Shown: one piece after another, positions 8,414 to 17,886 of the stretch
Numbering within the stretch: the stretch's first letter is position 1
Layout of the letters: every line of letters starts with the position of its first letter
From: Dysgonomonas sp.
GTDB lineage: Bacteria; Bacteroidota; Bacteroidia; Bacteroidales; Dysgonomonadaceae
Direction: 5' to 3'
Assembly (NCBI GenBank): GCA_030151105.1
Contig: JASLEN010000328.1
Location: 1-30,751 of the forward strand
DNA: 30,751 nucleotides
Notes under the pieces: generated by a model
Told to the model about the DNA's origin: nothing
The model's database searches: none
Seen by the model: only the letters and a program-made list of their open reading frames with translations
Made by a program: the position numbers and the translations under genes

Positions 8414-9442
8414 ATGAATATTGTTATCTATACAGTCCTTTTTATAAGTGCTGTCACACTGTTTCTATTAGATATCATGTTAGGGAGTATAAGAATACCT
8501 TTTGCAGATGTCATTGATATATTTTCGGGAAGTAGTTCCAATGTGTCATGGGAGTACATTATCCTTAACTTTCGCTTACCTAAGGCTATCACTGCTGTTT
8601 TTGTAGGTGCTGGTATTTCTACCTGCGGTTTACTGATGCAAACCCTCTTCCGAAATCCACTTGCTGACACCTCTATTTTAGGTATAAGTAGCGGAGCGAG
8701 CCTAGGTGTTGCATCTTTTGTTATGCTATCAGCCCTCTTTCCTACTTTTTTGCCAACATATATATCGTCTAGTTACTGGGGGATGATTCTTTCTGCAATT
8801 ATTGGAGCATCTGTTATTTTGTGTCTTATTTCGTCTATCATTTCATGGCTCAAAGATATTGTATCAGTGCTAATTATTGGAGTTATGTTTGGCTTCGTTG
8901 CAAGTTCCATTGTATCTATAATGCAATATTTTAGTGATCCTGAGATTATTAAAAATTACATAGTTTGGTCTTTTGGAAGCTTGAATGGAACTACATGGAA
9001 TCAACTTCAGTACCTATTGCCCGTAGTTTCTTTCGGGCTGATGATTACCCTCTGCATGCCAAAGTATCTAAACTCATTGTTGCTTGGCGACAATTATGCG
9101 TCTAGTGTAGGTGTAAATGTAGGAAGAGTTAGATTTATTATTGTTCTCCTTACTAGTATTATAACAGGAAGTCTTGTTGCTTTCACAGGACCCATTAGTT
9201 TTATCGGAATTGCTGTTCCACACTATACTCGCATTCTGTTTCGTACGACCAATCATCGTATTCTTATTCCAGGAACTATGCTCTGCGGAGTATGTTTGAT
9301 GCTATTCTGTGACATCATTACCCATATGCCAGGGGAAGGAATAATATTACCAATCAATGCTATAACCTCTATAATGGGTGCTCCTATCGTGGTTATCATT
9401 ATTTTGAAGAGACGAAAACTTCGCAAAACAATTTTCAATTGA
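8414..9442 (+). CDS. btuC: FecCD/BtuC-family ABC transporter permease (corrinoid)
   Basis: This is a 342-residue, highly hydrophobic protein with about ten membrane segments. It has the hallmarks of the FecCD permease family: FRLPKAITA (53-61), GLLMQTLFRNPLAD (72-85), GISSGASLG (90-98), and the late cytoplasmic coupling region FTGPISFIGIAVPHYTR around 257-274. It forms the inner-membrane channel of a type II importer with the ATPase encoded 7 bp downstream. The cobalamin riboswitch just upstream identifies the likely cargo as a corrinoid rather than iron-siderophore, which the protein sequence alone could not decide. Confidence 0.93.
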   Translation: MNIVIYTVLFISAVTLFLLDIMLGSIRIPFADVIDIFSGSSSNVSWEYIILNFRLPKAITAVFVGAGISTCGLLMQTLFRNPLADTSILGISSGASLGVASFVMLSALFPTFLPTYISSSYWGMILSAIIGASVILCLISSIISWLKDIVSVLIIGVMFGFVASSIVSIMQYFSDPEIIKNYIVWSFGSLNGTTWNQLQYLLPVVSFGLMITLCMPKYLNSLLLGDNYASSVGVNVGRVRFIIVLLTSIITGSLVAFTGPISFIGIAVPHYTRILFRTTNHRILIPGTMLCGVCLMLFCDIITHMPGEGIILPINAITSIMGAPIVVIIILKRRKLRKTIFN

Positions 9443-9449
9443 TGGAGGC

Positions 9450-10490
9450 ATGATAAATAATTTGTTGCCATATAAAAAAGTTGTTGTAAAACTCGAATAT
9501 GTTACAACAGGGTATAAAGAACGCAAAAACGTAAAAATAGTATCCAAGGATATAACAGTTCAAATTAGAAATGGAGAGTTGGTTGCATTGATAGGTGCAA
9601 ATGGTTGTGGGAAATCTACTTTGATGAGATGTATAGGGGGGCTGCAAAAAGTAATAGATGGAAGCATTTTCATCGATGATAAAAATGTTGTGGAAATGTC
9701 ATCGAGCGAAAGAGCTAAATATTTGAGTTTTGTGCTCACAGATCAGATAGAGTCTGCAAATCTGACTGTCTATGATATAGTCTCCAATGGTCGTTATCCG
9801 CATATTGGATATCTAGGGAAACTATCTACTACCGATTGGAAAATTGTAAACGATTCGCTCGAAGCTTGCTCTTTGAGTGGGTGGGGCAATCGTATGTTTT
9901 CTAGTTTGAGCGATGGAGAAAAACAACGAGTGTTGATTGCTAGAGCTTTGTCTCAAGATACTCCACTGATGCTCTTAGATGAGCCTACTGCACATTTAGA
10001 TTTGCCTAATAGAGTGGAAATGATGCGAATGCTAAATGACTTAGCTAAGAAAACAGGTAAGGCTATTTTACTTTCTACGCATGAGCTAGACTTGGCAATG
10101 CAGTGGTCTGACACAATATGGCTTATGGATTCTCAAAAAAACTTGGTGCGTGGTATCCCTGAAGATATTGCTTTGAGTGGAATGATAGGCCGCACGTTTA
10201 ATAGCAGAAATATATTGTTCGATATGGAGTCGGGTAGTTTTAAATCAACTAAAGGCCGAACAAGACCAATCAAAATAAAAGGAAGTGGAATTAAACGCCT
10301 TTGGACAGAACGAGCCTTAGAACGGATAGGTATGGAGAATGTTGACGTTGGTGAAAATTTAGCTGAGCTACACGTTTTTGACGATATGTGGTTACTTTCC
10401 ATCGATGGACTAGAGCATTCGTATAGTCGATTAGAGGATGTTTTAAAGCTATTGCAAGATAAAGAATATTGGATATCAGTTCTAAACTGA
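9450..10490 (+). CDS. btuD: ABC transporter ATP-binding protein, BtuD/FecE-like, with C-terminal extension
   Basis: The ATPase domain (about 14-245) has Walker A GANGCGKST (49-57), signature LSDGEKQR (153-160), Walker B LMLLDEPT (173-180) and the switch His211 in STHELD. It pairs with the BtuC-like permease; a GGAGG directly precedes its ATG. At 346 residues it is roughly 90 residues longer than a typical BtuD or FecE. The extra C-terminal part (about 250-346) is rich in charged residues and of unknown role, possibly a regulatory or dimerisation domain. The position in a riboswitch-led operon supports corrinoid import. Confidence 0.93.
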   Translation: MINNLLPYKKVVVKLEYVTTGYKERKNVKIVSKDITVQIRNGELVALIGANGCGKSTLMRCIGGLQKVIDGSIFIDDKNVVEMSSSERAKYLSFVLTDQIESANLTVYDIVSNGRYPHIGYLGKLSTTDWKIVNDSLEACSLSGWGNRMFSSLSDGEKQRVLIARALSQDTPLMLLDEPTAHLDLPNRVEMMRMLNDLAKKTGKAILLSTHELDLAMQWSDTIWLMDSQKNLVRGIPEDIALSGMIGRTFNSRNILFDMESGSFKSTKGRTRPIKIKGSGIKRLWTERALERIGMENVDVGENLAELHVFDDMWLLSIDGLEHSYSRLEDVLKLLQDKEYWISVLN

Positions 10491-10527
10491 AAATTATAAT
10501 GTACTTAATTTAATTATAAATAGAATA

Positions 10528-12639
10528 ATGAAGAAAGCCTTTATTTCCGTTCTTATGCTGACGGTAATCAGCATCGGTGTTTTTGCTCAAGACACTACTA
10601 GTGCTTTAGAAGAGAGACAACAGTTGAGTGAAGTAACAATCTATGCTAGCAAAACCGAGGCATTGCTAAAAGATCTTCCAAACAAGATAGAAGTAATCAA
10701 TGCACGCCAGATTGAAGCCTCAGGGATCAACAATCTTACGGATCTACTTAAGTCTTATGTAAATGTGGATGTTATAGAATATCCCGGGTATAACTCCTAT
10801 TTCAGTATAAGAGGGTTCAAACCTACCGAAGGAAAATATACAACTATATTGCTAGATGGTGTTCCTGCTGGAACCACTAATATGGCTACCATGTCTTTGG
10901 GAGATGTAGAACAAATCGAATTTCTGAAAGGACCATTTTCTTCCATGTATGGATCTGATGCCATGGGGGGAGTTGTAAACATTGTTACAAAAAAGAATAA
11001 AGATAAACTAACAGGAAGTATCAAAACCAGTATTGGTAGTTATCAATCATCTAAGGGAGCTTTCAATATAGGAGGTAAAGTTGTAGGAGGTTTATCTTTT
11101 GATGCTAGTTTTGACTATTCATCTCAGTCACGTACTTACAAAAATGGGAACCACAACATCCTTAATATGTCTGAAACAGACAAAGCAATTGTTGGCGAAG
11201 ATACTTATGGTATGCGTATGATAGGTTCTACTTATAATGGGTTGAGTGGGAAGGTTCGTGTTGGCTATGATTTCAATCCAAATTGGTCTCTTGATTTTAC
11301 ACAAAGAATATTTTCTGCCAAAGATTTGCCTCAAGGGGGTAATGTATGGGCTTCATATGGAACTAAGAAAAAGGACGTAACTCGCAATAACTCTAAGCTA
11401 GAACTGAAAGGACGTGCTGGCATTCACAATATTTTGTTTGCACCTTATTATTCAGAATCACGTACTGAGACCTATAATACTAATTCTGATACGGCATATG
11501 TTACTACTGATAGTCAATTAAAGACCTATGGGTATAATTTGAATGACAATATAAAACTGGGAAATCATAAATTAGCATTTGGGCTAGATAGTAAAAACGA
11601 AGTAAATAAATTGACCTCGTTTTCATACCGAGACGTAATGAAAGCTGCTTACAAACCTAACTATCGTAACTCTGCGTGGGGAGTATATGCACAATCTAAC
11701 TTACAATTTTTTGATGAGAAATTGAATGTTTCTCTAGGTTTAAGGTATGATTATATCAATTTCAAACTAAGGGAAACTCCTGGCTTAGACAATGATTCTA
11801 AGAAAGAGAGCTATAATATTGTAAACCCTAATGTGGGCTTCAAGTACGAAATGATCGAGGGGCTTTCTTTGCACTCTAGCTTTGGTACAGCATTTAGTAT
11901 GCCTGATGCTTATCAAAAAGCTGGAGAATTTTTGTACAATGGGACTATAACAGTCGGAAATCAAGACCTAAAACCTGAAAAGTCTAAGACAATAGACGTA
12001 GGGATTACATGCAATAAGCCTCAATTGGGAATAGACCTTGATGTGACGTATTTCTATACATGGAACAAAGACTTTATTGTAGAGGAACTTTATACTAATG
12101 AGGATAAACAGAAATACAAAACATTCAATAATGCAGATAAGGCGAAGAAAAGTGGATTGGAAGTTATGGCTTCATATGATTTTGGAACACTCTTCGAACG
12201 CAAGTTTTCATTAAAGATGTATGGAAATTTGACCTGGATGTTCGATTATGAAGACTATAGCAATGGAGAGTGGAATAAAACATGGTCAGTAAGAAAACAA
12301 AATGCAAACTTCGGTCTTGACTTCCTATCCAACAAAGGTTTTAGTGCTCGTCTAAATGGACGTTTTATGGGACATCGCATCGAAAAAAACTACATTGGCG
12401 CAAACTTCCGCCCCGACCTGAAAAAATTGCAAGAAGAAACTCAACCTGATTTAGTTAGCAAATCCTTGATTGAACATCCGCAATTTTTAGTCTTTGACTT
12501 TAATGCTTCATTTCCTATTACTCGCAAAGTTACTGTAGGTGCAATGGTAAATAATATTTTGGATGAGAATTATACCGAGAAAGATGGTTACAATATGCCT
12601 GGACGTAACTTTCAGTTGCGTGCTGCTCTTTCATTTTAA
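10528..12639 (+). CDS. btuB: TonB-dependent receptor, BtuB-like corrinoid transporter
   Basis: This 703-residue outer-membrane receptor has a signal peptide at 1-20 (ending VFAQ) and a TonB-box-like segment LSEVTIYASK at 33-42. A plug domain follows with FSIRGF and the motif EQIEFLKGPFSSMYGSDAMG, and then a 22-strand-type barrel ends in a typical aromatic C-terminus (LRAALSF). It lacks the carboxypeptidase-like domain seen in the receptor at 296-2806, in keeping with BtuB/FepA-type transporters. It lies 37 bp after btuD and 14 bp before the binding-protein gene, all under the cobalamin riboswitch, so import of corrinoids across the outer membrane is the best call. Confidence 0.9.
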   Translation: MKKAFISVLMLTVISIGVFAQDTTSALEERQQLSEVTIYASKTEALLKDLPNKIEVINARQIEASGINNLTDLLKSYVNVDVIEYPGYNSYFSIRGFKPTEGKYTTILLDGVPAGTTNMATMSLGDVEQIEFLKGPFSSMYGSDAMGGVVNIVTKKNKDKLTGSIKTSIGSYQSSKGAFNIGGKVVGGLSFDASFDYSSQSRTYKNGNHNILNMSETDKAIVGEDTYGMRMIGSTYNGLSGKVRVGYDFNPNWSLDFTQRIFSAKDLPQGGNVWASYGTKKKDVTRNNSKLELKGRAGIHNILFAPYYSESRTETYNTNSDTAYVTTDSQLKTYGYNLNDNIKLGNHKLAFGLDSKNEVNKLTSFSYRDVMKAAYKPNYRNSAWGVYAQSNLQFFDEKLNVSLGLRYDYINFKLRETPGLDNDSKKESYNIVNPNVGFKYEMIEGLSLHSSFGTAFSMPDAYQKAGEFLYNGTITVGNQDLKPEKSKTIDVGITCNKPQLGIDLDVTYFYTWNKDFIVEELYTNEDKQKYKTFNNADKAKKSGLEVMASYDFGTLFERKFSLKMYGNLTWMFDYEDYSNGEWNKTWSVRKQNANFGLDFLSNKGFSARLNGRFMGHRIEKNYIGANFRPDLKKLQEETQPDLVSKSLIEHPQFLVFDFNASFPITRKVTVGAMVNNILDENYTEKDGYNMPGRNFQLRAALSF

Positions 12640-12653
12640 TCTAAAATAAAAGA

Positions 12654-13823
12654 ATGAAATTATATAGAATTTTACTGCCCATATTTTTATTCCTCCTATT
12701 GGGAGTCTCCTGTTCTTTTAACAAGAATCTGGAAGCAAGAAATGAGGCAGCAAACACACTAGACTCACTTGACTTCAACCATTTGGTTGAGGTCAAGTTT
12801 GCAAAAAAACTTAGAGTAAGTAATTATCCTAATTATAAGGAAGTTCATGTCATTAATCCTTTTGCTAACGACACCATTGCTAGTTACATCTTTGCACTTT
12901 GGCAAACCAAACTACCAGAAAAGCTAGAGCAAAAGGGAACAATAGTGAGAGTGCCTATACGTTCTATTGTATGTCTTTCATCAACTCATGTGGGGGCTCT
13001 ATCCCTACTTGACTGTAGAGATAAAATTTTGGGAACAACTAACACAACTCATTATTGGGATGAGGAGGTTAATAAACTGATAGCTAGTGGAAAAATAAAA
13101 GAAGTTGGGAAAGGATTGAATGTAGATGTAGAACTCATTACGTCTTTGATGCCGAATGTGGTCATAAAAAACGATCATAGTAAAAACCTTAAGGAATACG
13201 AACTAGACGCTTTGGGAATCAATACCTTGTTTTATAATGATTGGCGAGAAGGAGATCTACTATCTCGTGCTGAGTGGCTCAAAATGATGGGGATGCTCTT
13301 TTGTAAAAATAACATCGCTGACTCTATATTTACAGACATAACAGAGAGATATAATGATACGAAGGAGTTGGCAAAGCAAGCTAAGAATACGCCGCAGGTG
13401 CTTATGGCTCAAGATATAAAAGGCACTTGGTATGTTCCAGGAAGCGAGAGCTACGTGCCCTCAATGCTCCAAGATGCACAAGTGAAGACTGAGACCATTG
13501 AAGGTGTGGGAACATCTATGCCATGTAGTTTTGAGAAAGTGTATGAGACTCATCGCAATAGCCCCTACTGGATTAGTCTAAAAGGAGGGATGGTGTCAAC
13601 ATTACAAGAATTTGGATCCATGAGTGAGCACTATAAAGAATTTGCTGCTTTTCGCTCTGGGAATATCTTCTTTAACAACAAGAGGGTCAAACCTCAAGGG
13701 GGAAATGATTTTTGGGAAACTGGCGCTTACAAACCTGATGTGATTTTAAAAGATTTAGTCCGAATTTTTCATCCAGAGCTGCTTCCTGATTATGAAACCT
13801 ATTATTGGAGGAAACTAGACTAA
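12654..13823 (+). CDS. btuF: Lipoprotein periplasmic-binding protein, BtuF-like
   Basis: This 389-residue lipoprotein has a lipobox LGVSC (Cys20) and a type III periplasmic-binding fold, with conserved stretches RSIVCLSSTHVGALSLL (about 103-119) and LITSLMPNVVIK. A later VPGSESYVPSML and SPYWISLKGG complete the pattern common in Bacteroidota B12 or iron-chelate binding proteins. It should hand the ligand from the outer-membrane receptor to the BtuCD pump. Symbol btuF is given by operon context; a haem or siderophore binding protein would look similar. Confidence 0.85.
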   Translation: MKLYRILLPIFLFLLLGVSCSFNKNLEARNEAANTLDSLDFNHLVEVKFAKKLRVSNYPNYKEVHVINPFANDTIASYIFALWQTKLPEKLEQKGTIVRVPIRSIVCLSSTHVGALSLLDCRDKILGTTNTTHYWDEEVNKLIASGKIKEVGKGLNVDVELITSLMPNVVIKNDHSKNLKEYELDALGINTLFYNDWREGDLLSRAEWLKMMGMLFCKNNIADSIFTDITERYNDTKELAKQAKNTPQVLMAQDIKGTWYVPGSESYVPSMLQDAQVKTETIEGVGTSMPCSFEKVYETHRNSPYWISLKGGMVSTLQEFGSMSEHYKEFAAFRSGNIFFNNKRVKPQGGNDFWETGAYKPDVILKDLVRIFHPELLPDYETYYWRKLD

Positions 13824-13898
13824 AGTACCTGTTCTATAAGAAACAAAGTATTGATAATCTTTCATTCGTTCTAAGCTCAACATATCATATTAATTATC

Positions 13899-16800
13899 AT
13901 GAGAATAAATAAATTAGTAATTCTTCTTTTTCTTCTAAGTTTTTCCATAGTGGCAACATCACAAATCAAGATTAGCTTTTTGGTTGATGATGGTTTTGGT
14001 TCTAGTATTACTAGTAGCATGACATCATTGAAGGAAACTTATCCTTCAGTAGATGAGAAGTGTAGCTTTCAAGAGATTATTTATTCCAACTATTATGATA
14101 GTGATATTGATTTTTTCGAAAACTCAGATTTGATTTTTATTACCCTACACAATACAGGGCATATATTTAAGGCTAAAAACCAATTGAGATTAGCCTTGGA
14201 GCGTGGTGCGAAGGTGTACGCCTTGAATATGTCACATGAGTATGATGGAGAGTTGCAAGAATGGGGTGTTAGATTTGAAGAGTGGACTATGGCAGCATTT
14301 AAAAATGGAGGTGTGAATAATATAATGAATATTGTTCTCCACAAACTGAATAGAGATTTTGGTCTTGATGTTCACTATGGGGATATAGAGTTGACTCCAT
14401 TTTCTGGAATCTATAATCATAAAAATAAAAGGCTACATGCTACTTTAGCATCTTTTATAACGGAGAGAAATGATTTTGATAAAAGTTTACCTTGGATAGG
14501 TTTGGTTGTTGGGAGAAGTGATCTCACAAAGTCACAATATTTATACATGGATACTTTCATTGCTGCAATTGAAAAAGAGGGATTCAACGTTTTTCCCATT
14601 TTCACATCTCAGCAATTGGGTAGCCAGCAAGACGAAGCATTGAAGAGGTTTTTCACTCCTTCCGATACCATTCCTCAAATGAGTGCAATATTGAGTTTAG
14701 GCTGTTGGTTTAACATCCGTCCCGAACAAGAACGTGCAACGCTGGAAGAGTTAGGAATACCCGTTATCAATGGTATTATATTAGATACCAATCAAAAAGA
14801 ATGGGAACAATCTCTACTCGGTATTGAAGTATATAACCGCTCTAATGTAATTGCTTTGCCAGAATTGGCGGGTTATATCAACCCCTCAGTTGCTGTAGTA
14901 TTTGATGATGTGAGCAACAATGTGAAGGTTAAGGCTGTTGTTGACTATCAATTAAAAACTATTCTTGGACGGATTAAAAACATCCACAAGTTGCAAACCA
15001 AGCCAAATGAAAACAAAAAACTAGCTTTGATTTATTATAGCTACCCTCCTGGCAAAGAAAATATTGGAGCTAGTTATCTCAATGTATTACCCAATAGTTT
15101 GGTTTCTATTCTAAGAAGACTAGAAACGGAGGGGTACAATCTCGGAAGTGCTACTATAGATAGTACAACAATATTCAACAAGGTGATGGATGCTGGGAGA
15201 AATATTGGCTCTTGGGCACCCGCCGAAGTTGAAAAACTAGTCAAAACTGGTAACCCTGTGCTTGTGCCTATTACTTTATACCGAACATGGTATAGTAAGA
15301 TGTCTCCCAAAATACGTGCTGAGATGGAGTATAAATGGGGACAACCCGAAGACTCTAAACTAATGACTTGGACTAACAAATATGGAGAGTCTTTCTTTGT
15401 GTTGCCAATGATAAAATATGGCAATATTGTTCTAACTCCACAGCCTCCAAGAGGATGGGAAGACAATGGGAAGAGTTTGTATCATGATCCTATAGTGCCC
15501 CCACCACATCAATATCTGGCATATTATTTATATCTTAAATATGGACTTGAAGCTGATGCAGTGGCGCATATAGGCACACATGGTACACATGAGTGGCTGC
15601 CAGGAAAAGAGGCGGGCTTGAATCCAGACGATTATCCTGAAGCATTAATCATGGATATCCCTAATATATACCCTTACATTGTAGATAATGTGGGCGAGGG
15701 GCTGCAAGCAAAACGTAGGGGACAAGCTGTAATTATTGATCATATGACACCCCCGTTTGATAAAGCAACACTAAATCCAGAACTGAGAGCAGTAAAGAAT
15801 GGCATCTCGCAACTGCATGACAAAAAGAGTAAAAGCCCAATGGCTTCGCAAATACTATATAGAGATTTGTGTGCCCAAATAGATTCATTAGGTATATTGA
15901 AAGATTTGAGTCTAGATAGTATTACGGAGCAAGCATTGGACGTAATAGATGATTATATCAAAGAAATAGAAGAGAAACAAACTCCCTTTGGGTTGCACAG
16001 CTTTGGGATATCGCCTTCGCAAAAGTATATAGAAACTACAGCAGATGCTATAATGTCTATGAAGACCGATATGGTGGGTGATGAAGCAGATTCTTTTAGG
16101 GCAGAAGTTCTTACTAATCTCAAAAAATCAGGGAATGAAGAACTCAATTCATTTGTTAATGCTCTTGATGGGAAATACATTAGAGCAGGCACAGGAAATG
16201 ATCCCATACGCAATCCGAGTTCATTGCCTACAGGGAAGAACTTCTTTGCATTCGATCCCAGATTGATACCCTCACAATCGACATATAACTTTGGAGAAAA
16301 ACTAGCAGAAGAGCTTATTTCAAAATATAAATTGGATAATGAAGGAGAATACCCTTCTAAAGTGACGATTAATCTCTGGACTGTAGAATGTATTCGCAAC
16401 GAGGGGACAATGGAAGCGCAGGCATTAAATTTGCTTGGGGTAAGACCTGTGTATAATACTTCAGATCAAGTTGTAGATTTAGAACTTATTCCTAAAGAGG
16501 AGTTGAAGCGTCCACGTGTAGATGTTGTCTTTACTCCATCGGGACTCTATCGTGATATCTTTCCAGAACTTATGGCACTACTCGACAAGGCAGTTTCATT
16601 AGCTAGAACTGCTATCGAGGATGACAATTTTGTAAGACAACACATTTTAGAATCTGAAGAAAAGTTGAAAGAAATGGGTGTTGCTAATGACTCTCTAGCC
16701 CAAAGAATTGCATCAGTACGTTTGTTTACAAGTCCCTCAGGATCGTATGGCACAGGTATAAGTGGCTCAGTAGAAGCCTCTGGAACGTGGAATGATGAAA

Positions 16801-17708
16801 TGGATCTTGCAGAAATATATTTCAATAGAATGGGATATTTATATGGTCAAGGTTTTTGGGGAACAAAAGTTGAGGATGAGCATTCAGAACTTCCGAAGGA
16901 CTTCTCTAAAGATGTTTTTAAGAACACACTTTCAGGAACTAAAGTTGCCCTACATAGCAGATCTTCTAATATGTATGCCTTGCTCGACAATGATGATATG
17001 TTTCAGTATTTAGGAGCAGTGGGTTTGGCTGTGAGAACATTGGACGGAAAATCACCTACAGTGATGTTGACAAATTTGATTGATCCGAAAGCACCAATGC
17101 AGGAAACTTTAGACAAATTCTTAGGCCGTGAGCTGAAAACTAGATATTTAAATCCTAAATGGATAGATGAGATGATTAACGAGGGGTATGCAGGTTCTCG
17201 TTTTATCAATAAGATGATTTTCAATTTGTGGGGATGGGAAGCCACCATGCCCGAATCAGTAAGTGACAATGATTGGAATCAAGTTTATGAAACATACATA
17301 AATGACAAGTACGAATTGAATATCAAGGAACGATTTAAGGAAAATGGCAACTTGTTTGCTTATCAATCCATGTTGTCCAGAATGCTAGAAACAGTTAGGA
17401 AAGGGAATTGGAATGCTGATAAACAAGCTGTAGATAATATGCTGTTGCAGTTCAATGAAACCATAAAGGAGGTTGGTTTGTCATGCAATCTGAATGTTTG
17501 TAATAATGAGGCTTTGATAGATTATATATCTAACCAGATAGACGAAATTCCATCATTGTCGGATGATGAAAAGTCCCGCTATTTATCAGAATTACAAAAG
17601 TTAAAGCAACCCGAAACTGAAAAAGAGAACCAACCAGAATTAGAAGGTAATCCATCTCGAGGAATCAAATCAGTAGTGAAGAATATGAATTTTAGACCGA
17701 AAGAGTAA
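13899..17708 (+). CDS. cobN: Exported CobN/HmuS-family chelatase-like protein
   Basis: The 1269-residue length matches the large chelatase subunits CobN and BchH. The family core is clear: HIGTHGTHEWLPGKEAGL beginning at His557, then VGEGLQAKRRGQAVIIDH, and late blocks with NLWTVECIRNEGTMEA and LGVRPVYN. Unlike cytoplasmic CobN it starts with a signal peptide (1-21, ending ATSQ), so it probably works in the periplasm or at the inner membrane. There ATP and the CobS/CobT or ChlI/ChlD partners would be absent; none is encoded in the window. The C-terminus is charged and Pro-rich with no membrane span. Known relatives include HmuS of Bacteroidota haem loci. Here it closes a cobalamin-regulated uptake operon, suggesting action on an imported corrinoid or related tetrapyrrole. 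The family call is firm, the reaction is not. Confidence 0.85.
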   Translation: MRINKLVILLFLLSFSIVATSQIKISFLVDDGFGSSITSSMTSLKETYPSVDEKCSFQEIIYSNYYDSDIDFFENSDLIFITLHNTGHIFKAKNQLRLALERGAKVYALNMSHEYDGELQEWGVRFEEWTMAAFKNGGVNNIMNIVLHKLNRDFGLDVHYGDIELTPFSGIYNHKNKRLHATLASFITERNDFDKSLPWIGLVVGRSDLTKSQYLYMDTFIAAIEKEGFNVFPIFTSQQLGSQQDEALKRFFTPSDTIPQMSAILSLGCWFNIRPEQERATLEELGIPVINGIILDTNQKEWEQSLLGIEVYNRSNVIALPELAGYINPSVAVVFDDVSNNVKVKAVVDYQLKTILGRIKNIHKLQTKPNENKKLALIYYSYPPGKENIGASYLNVLPNSLVSILRRLETEGYNLGSATIDSTTIFNKVMDAGRNIGSWAPAEVEKLVKTGNPVLVPITLYRTWYSKMSPKIRAEMEYKWGQPEDSKLMTWTNKYGESFFVLPMIKYGNIVLTPQPPRGWEDNGKSLYHDPIVPPPHQYLAYYLYLKYGLEADAVAHIGTHGTHEWLPGKEAGLNPDDYPEALIMDIPNIYPYIVDNVGEGLQAKRRGQAVIIDHMTPPFDKATLNPELRAVKNGISQLHDKKSKSPMASQILYRDLCAQIDSLGILKDLSLDSITEQALDVIDDYIKEIEEKQTPFGLHSFGISPSQKYIETTADAIMSMKTDMVGDEADSFRAEVLTNLKKSGNEELNSFVNALDGKYIRAGTGNDPIRNPSSLPTGKNFFAFDPRLIPSQSTYNFGEKLAEELISKYKLDNEGEYPSKVTINLWTVECIRNEGTMEAQALNLLGVRPVYNTSDQVVDLELIPKEELKRPRVDVVFTPSGLYRDIFPELMALLDKAVSLARTAIEDDNFVRQHILESEEKLKEMGVANDSLAQRIASVRLFTSPSGSYGTGISGSVEASGTWNDEMDLAEIYFNRMGYLYGQGFWGTKVEDEHSELPKDFSKDVFKNTLSGTKVALHSRSSNMYALLDNDDMFQYLGAVGLAVRTLDGKSPTVMLTNLIDPKAPMQETLDKFLGRELKTRYLNPKWIDEMINEGYAGSRFINKMIFNLWGWEATMPESVSDNDWNQVYETYINDKYELNIKERFKENGNLFAYQSMLSRMLETVRKGNWNADKQAVDNMLLQFNETIKEVGLSCNLNVCNNEALIDYISNQIDEIPSLSDDEKSRYLSELQKLKQPETEKENQPELEGNPSRGIKSVVKNMNFRPKE

Positions 17709-17796
17709 ATATCTACTTTAGTTCGGTTAAGTAGAATATCTTTTGTAAAAGGAAAACCTCTAAACTTAGTAAGCTGTTTTAGTAAATTAGAAGAGT

Positions 17797-17828
17797 TACC
17801 AAGTCTTAAACAATGATAAGACTTGGTA
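17797..17828. terminator. Hairpin between convergent cobN and GH88 genes
   Basis: TACCAAGTCTTA (17797-17808) and TAAGACTTGGTA (17817-17828) pair perfectly over 12 bp with an 8-nt loop, extendable with wobble pairs. It lies between two convergent genes and likely serves both strands, although neither side has a long T-run. Confidence 0.65.
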
Positions 17829-17886
17829 GCTTCCATCTTCTCTTTGAAGCACAATATCGTTACAAATCAAGAGAGCAAAACGATAT

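Noticed and set aside
8414..13823. Haem (hmu) uptake rather than corrinoid uptake
   Set aside because: The CobN/HmuS-like gene raised this option, but the clear cobalamin riboswitch at the head of the operon and the absence of an HmuY-like gene favour corrinoids.
15074..16399. Minus-strand frames of 130 and 148 codons inside cobN
   Set aside because: They are antisense to a strongly supported gene, have Ser/Pro-rich translations and no motif or start signal.
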